Assembly: GCA_022496185.1 (NCBI GenBank)
Contig: WTXG01000005.1
Span: 186,001 to 250,000 of the forward strand
Direction: 5' to 3'
Source: Multifurca ochricompacta
Lineage: Eukaryota; Basidiomycota; Agaricomycetes; Russulales; Russulaceae
DNA length: 64,000 nucleotides
The translations under genes were made by a program, and so were the position numbers. The notes under the pieces are model-generated. The model made no database searches. It saw only the letters and a program-made list of their open reading frames with translations, and had not been told where the DNA came from. This document shows, piece after piece, positions 62,342 through 64,000 of the stretch (position 1 is its first letter; each line of letters opens with the position of its first letter).

Positions 62342-64000
62342 ATGTTTCCACAACACGCCAGTCTGTTTCTCTCGTCTTACCTGATTATCCCAATGTTAAT
62401 CGTTCACCTCATTTTATCTTAGTTTCAACGCTTTTCAACTTTCCGGAGGAAGAAGAGAAAGTAATCAAGTTTTGGCGCGAGATTGACGCGTTCAACACCA
62501 GCCTGAAGCTTTCCGAAGGTCGTCCCGTCTATTCATTCTATGATGGACCTCCATTCGCTACCGGTCTCCCGCATTATGGCCATCTACTTGCTGGTACGAT
62601 CAAGGTAAACAGCCCCCAAAGTTTTTGTGTGCTTGTCTACGCAGACGTCATTTGCTCATCGGAATCGTAGGACATCGTCACGCGCCATGCACATGTTTCA
62701 GGCTTCCACGTCCCGCGCCGTTTCGGCTGGGACACACACGGCGTTCCCGTAGAGCACGAGATCGACAAGAAGCTCGGCATAGAGTCGCGCGCTGACGTTC
62801 TTGGTATGGGCATCGATAAGTACAACGCCGAATGCCGCGCGATCGTCATGCGTTATTCGTCCGAATGGCGCAAGACCGTCGAGCGCATGGGTCGCTGGAT
62901 CGATTTTGACAACGATATAAGACCCTCAATCTCAGCTTTATGGAGAGCGTCTGGTGGGCTTTCAAGCAGCTGTTCGAAAAGGACCTTGTCTATCGTGGTC
63001 TCAAAGTTATGCCCTATTCGACTGGGCTTCTCACTCCGTTATCGAATTTCGAGGCGGGACAGAATTAAAGGAGGTCAACGACCCCGCGGGTGTGTGCTCT
63101 AACAAGGCATTTATCACCATTTGTGTAATGATTCCTCTTTCCGATCAGTGACTGTTGCATTCCCGCTTGTGGACGACCCAAAGACGGCTCTGTTGGCGTG
63201 GACGACGACACCCTGGACGCTTCCCTCTAATCTCGCTCTCTGCGTTCACCCTGACTTGACTTACAGCAAGATATACGACGAAGAACGCGGCGTAAACTAC
63301 ATCCTTCTCGAGTCGCGCCTTTTGGCCGTGTACAAGGATCCGAAAAAGGCCAAGTACAAAAAGGTTGGCCAGTTCAGAGGTGAGGACATGAGAGGCTGGA
63401 GGTATGCCCCAATGTTTGAGTATTTCACCGAGAAGGTGCACAATTAGTACTTTTACTGGCCGGCGGTCGCCTGCTGACCGGGCCGTTCCTAGTATGAGGA
63501 TAGGGCTTTCCGCGTACTTGTGGACACTTATGTGACGGACAAGGACGGTACCGGGATCGTCCATCAGGCACCCGCTTTCGGTGAAGACGATCATCGTGTC
63601 GCACTTGCCTATGAAGTCATCAACGCCGATGAAATGCCACCATGTCCCATCGATGATGCTGGTAGATTCACGAACGAAGTACCCGATTTTGTTGGGCAAT
63701 ACGTAAAGGTCAGGGTGTTATCTGATGTAGCCCATGGTATATACAGCAGGCTCACACCGCCGTGGGCGATCTCATCAGGATGCAGACAAGGAGATCATGA
63801 AAGTGCTCAAAGCAAAGGGGCGGCTCGTGAGGCAGGATCAGGAAAAGCATCAATATCCATTTTGCTGGAGGTTGGGATGTGTCTCTCGCGGTAATGGTTA
63901 TCCTTCCTGACTGTCATTCTGCCGTCTTCGACAGGTCTAACACTCCCATCATCTATCGCGCCTTTCCGGTATGGAATGTGAAGGTGTCACTCATAATCGA
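62342..64000 (+). CDS. ILS1: cytosolic isoleucyl-tRNA synthetase (3' end outside window)
   Basis: Class I aminoacyl-tRNA synthetase charging tRNA-Ile. Exons: 62342..62360, 62423..62604, 62671..63089, 63149..63435, 63493..63708, 63779..63870 and 63935..>64000. The HIGH signature is [40 protein letters not shown] follows. The CP1 editing domain includes [20 protein letters not shown] and [16 protein letters not shown]. The KMSKS motif would lie beyond the window. Two bases are missing inside the third exon: near 62914-62917 (IDFDND then YKTLNLSF) and near 63064-63068 (AGQN then YKEVNDPA); the intervening sequence is conserved in the shifted frame. The start exon (MFPQHA, 19 nt) is inferred from the acceptor phase and is the least certain part. 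The final bases could be coding or the start of another intron. Confidence 0.9.

Overview
The window is nuclear DNA of a filamentous basidiomycete, most likely an Agaricomycete. I infer this from about 150 short introns (mostly 45-70 nt, GT-AG, CTNAC/CTGAC-like branch sites), tight spacing on both strands, and basidiomycete-like protein features. I see no bacterial, viral or transposase/reverse-transcriptase coding sequence. Species cannot be named from the sequence alone.

Layout. 0-5.3 kb: a Crz1-type C2H2 factor (-, cut by the left edge) and an HSL-type lipase (-). 5.6-22.1 kb: allantoicase/ureidoglycolate lyase fusion (+), Bre1 (+), mitochondrial uS9 (-), TFIIH Tfb1/p62 (+), an SLC35F6-like transporter (+), the Golgi golgin CASP (-) and a PHOSPHO-type HAD phosphatase (+). 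22.4-28.9 kb: Yak1 kinase (-), a proteasome assembly chaperone 4 homologue (-) and an unrecognised acidic protein (+). 28.9-38.7 kb is gene-poor: one unrecognised gene (32.07-33.74 kb, -) lies between two low-complexity stretches. 38.7-64 kb: a CSL (CBF/Su(H)/LAG-1) factor (+), a small one-TM protein (+), Esa1 MYST acetyltransferase (-), an RBR ubiquitin ligase (+), a secretory cyclophilin with a C-terminal membrane anchor (+), an expansin/GH45-like secreted protein (-), Gcn5 (+), formate dehydrogenase (-), a ubiquitin-like/BAG co-chaperone (-), a Pbs2-type MAPKK (+) and cytosolic isoleucyl-tRNA synthetase (+, cut by the right edge).

Function. Most genes are housekeeping. Several act on chromatin or transcription: Bre1 (H2B ubiquitination), Esa1 and Gcn5 (histone acetylation), Tfb1 (TFIIH), CSL and Crz1. 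Signalling is represented by Yak1, the Pbs2-type kinase and Crz1. Catabolism is represented by the allantoin-pathway fusion, formate dehydrogenase and lipase. There is no operon-like arrangement.

Main caution. At least 14 sites in conserved genes need one extra base to restore the family's reading frame. All are apparent deletions, mostly in short homopolymers. I read this as residual sequencing or assembly error rather than gene decay. Other notable points are 7-, 8-, 11- and 16-nt microexons, four GC-AG introns, an Asp/Ala repeat inside Esa1, and a translatable 63-nt intron in the CSL gene. I found no clearly new biological system.
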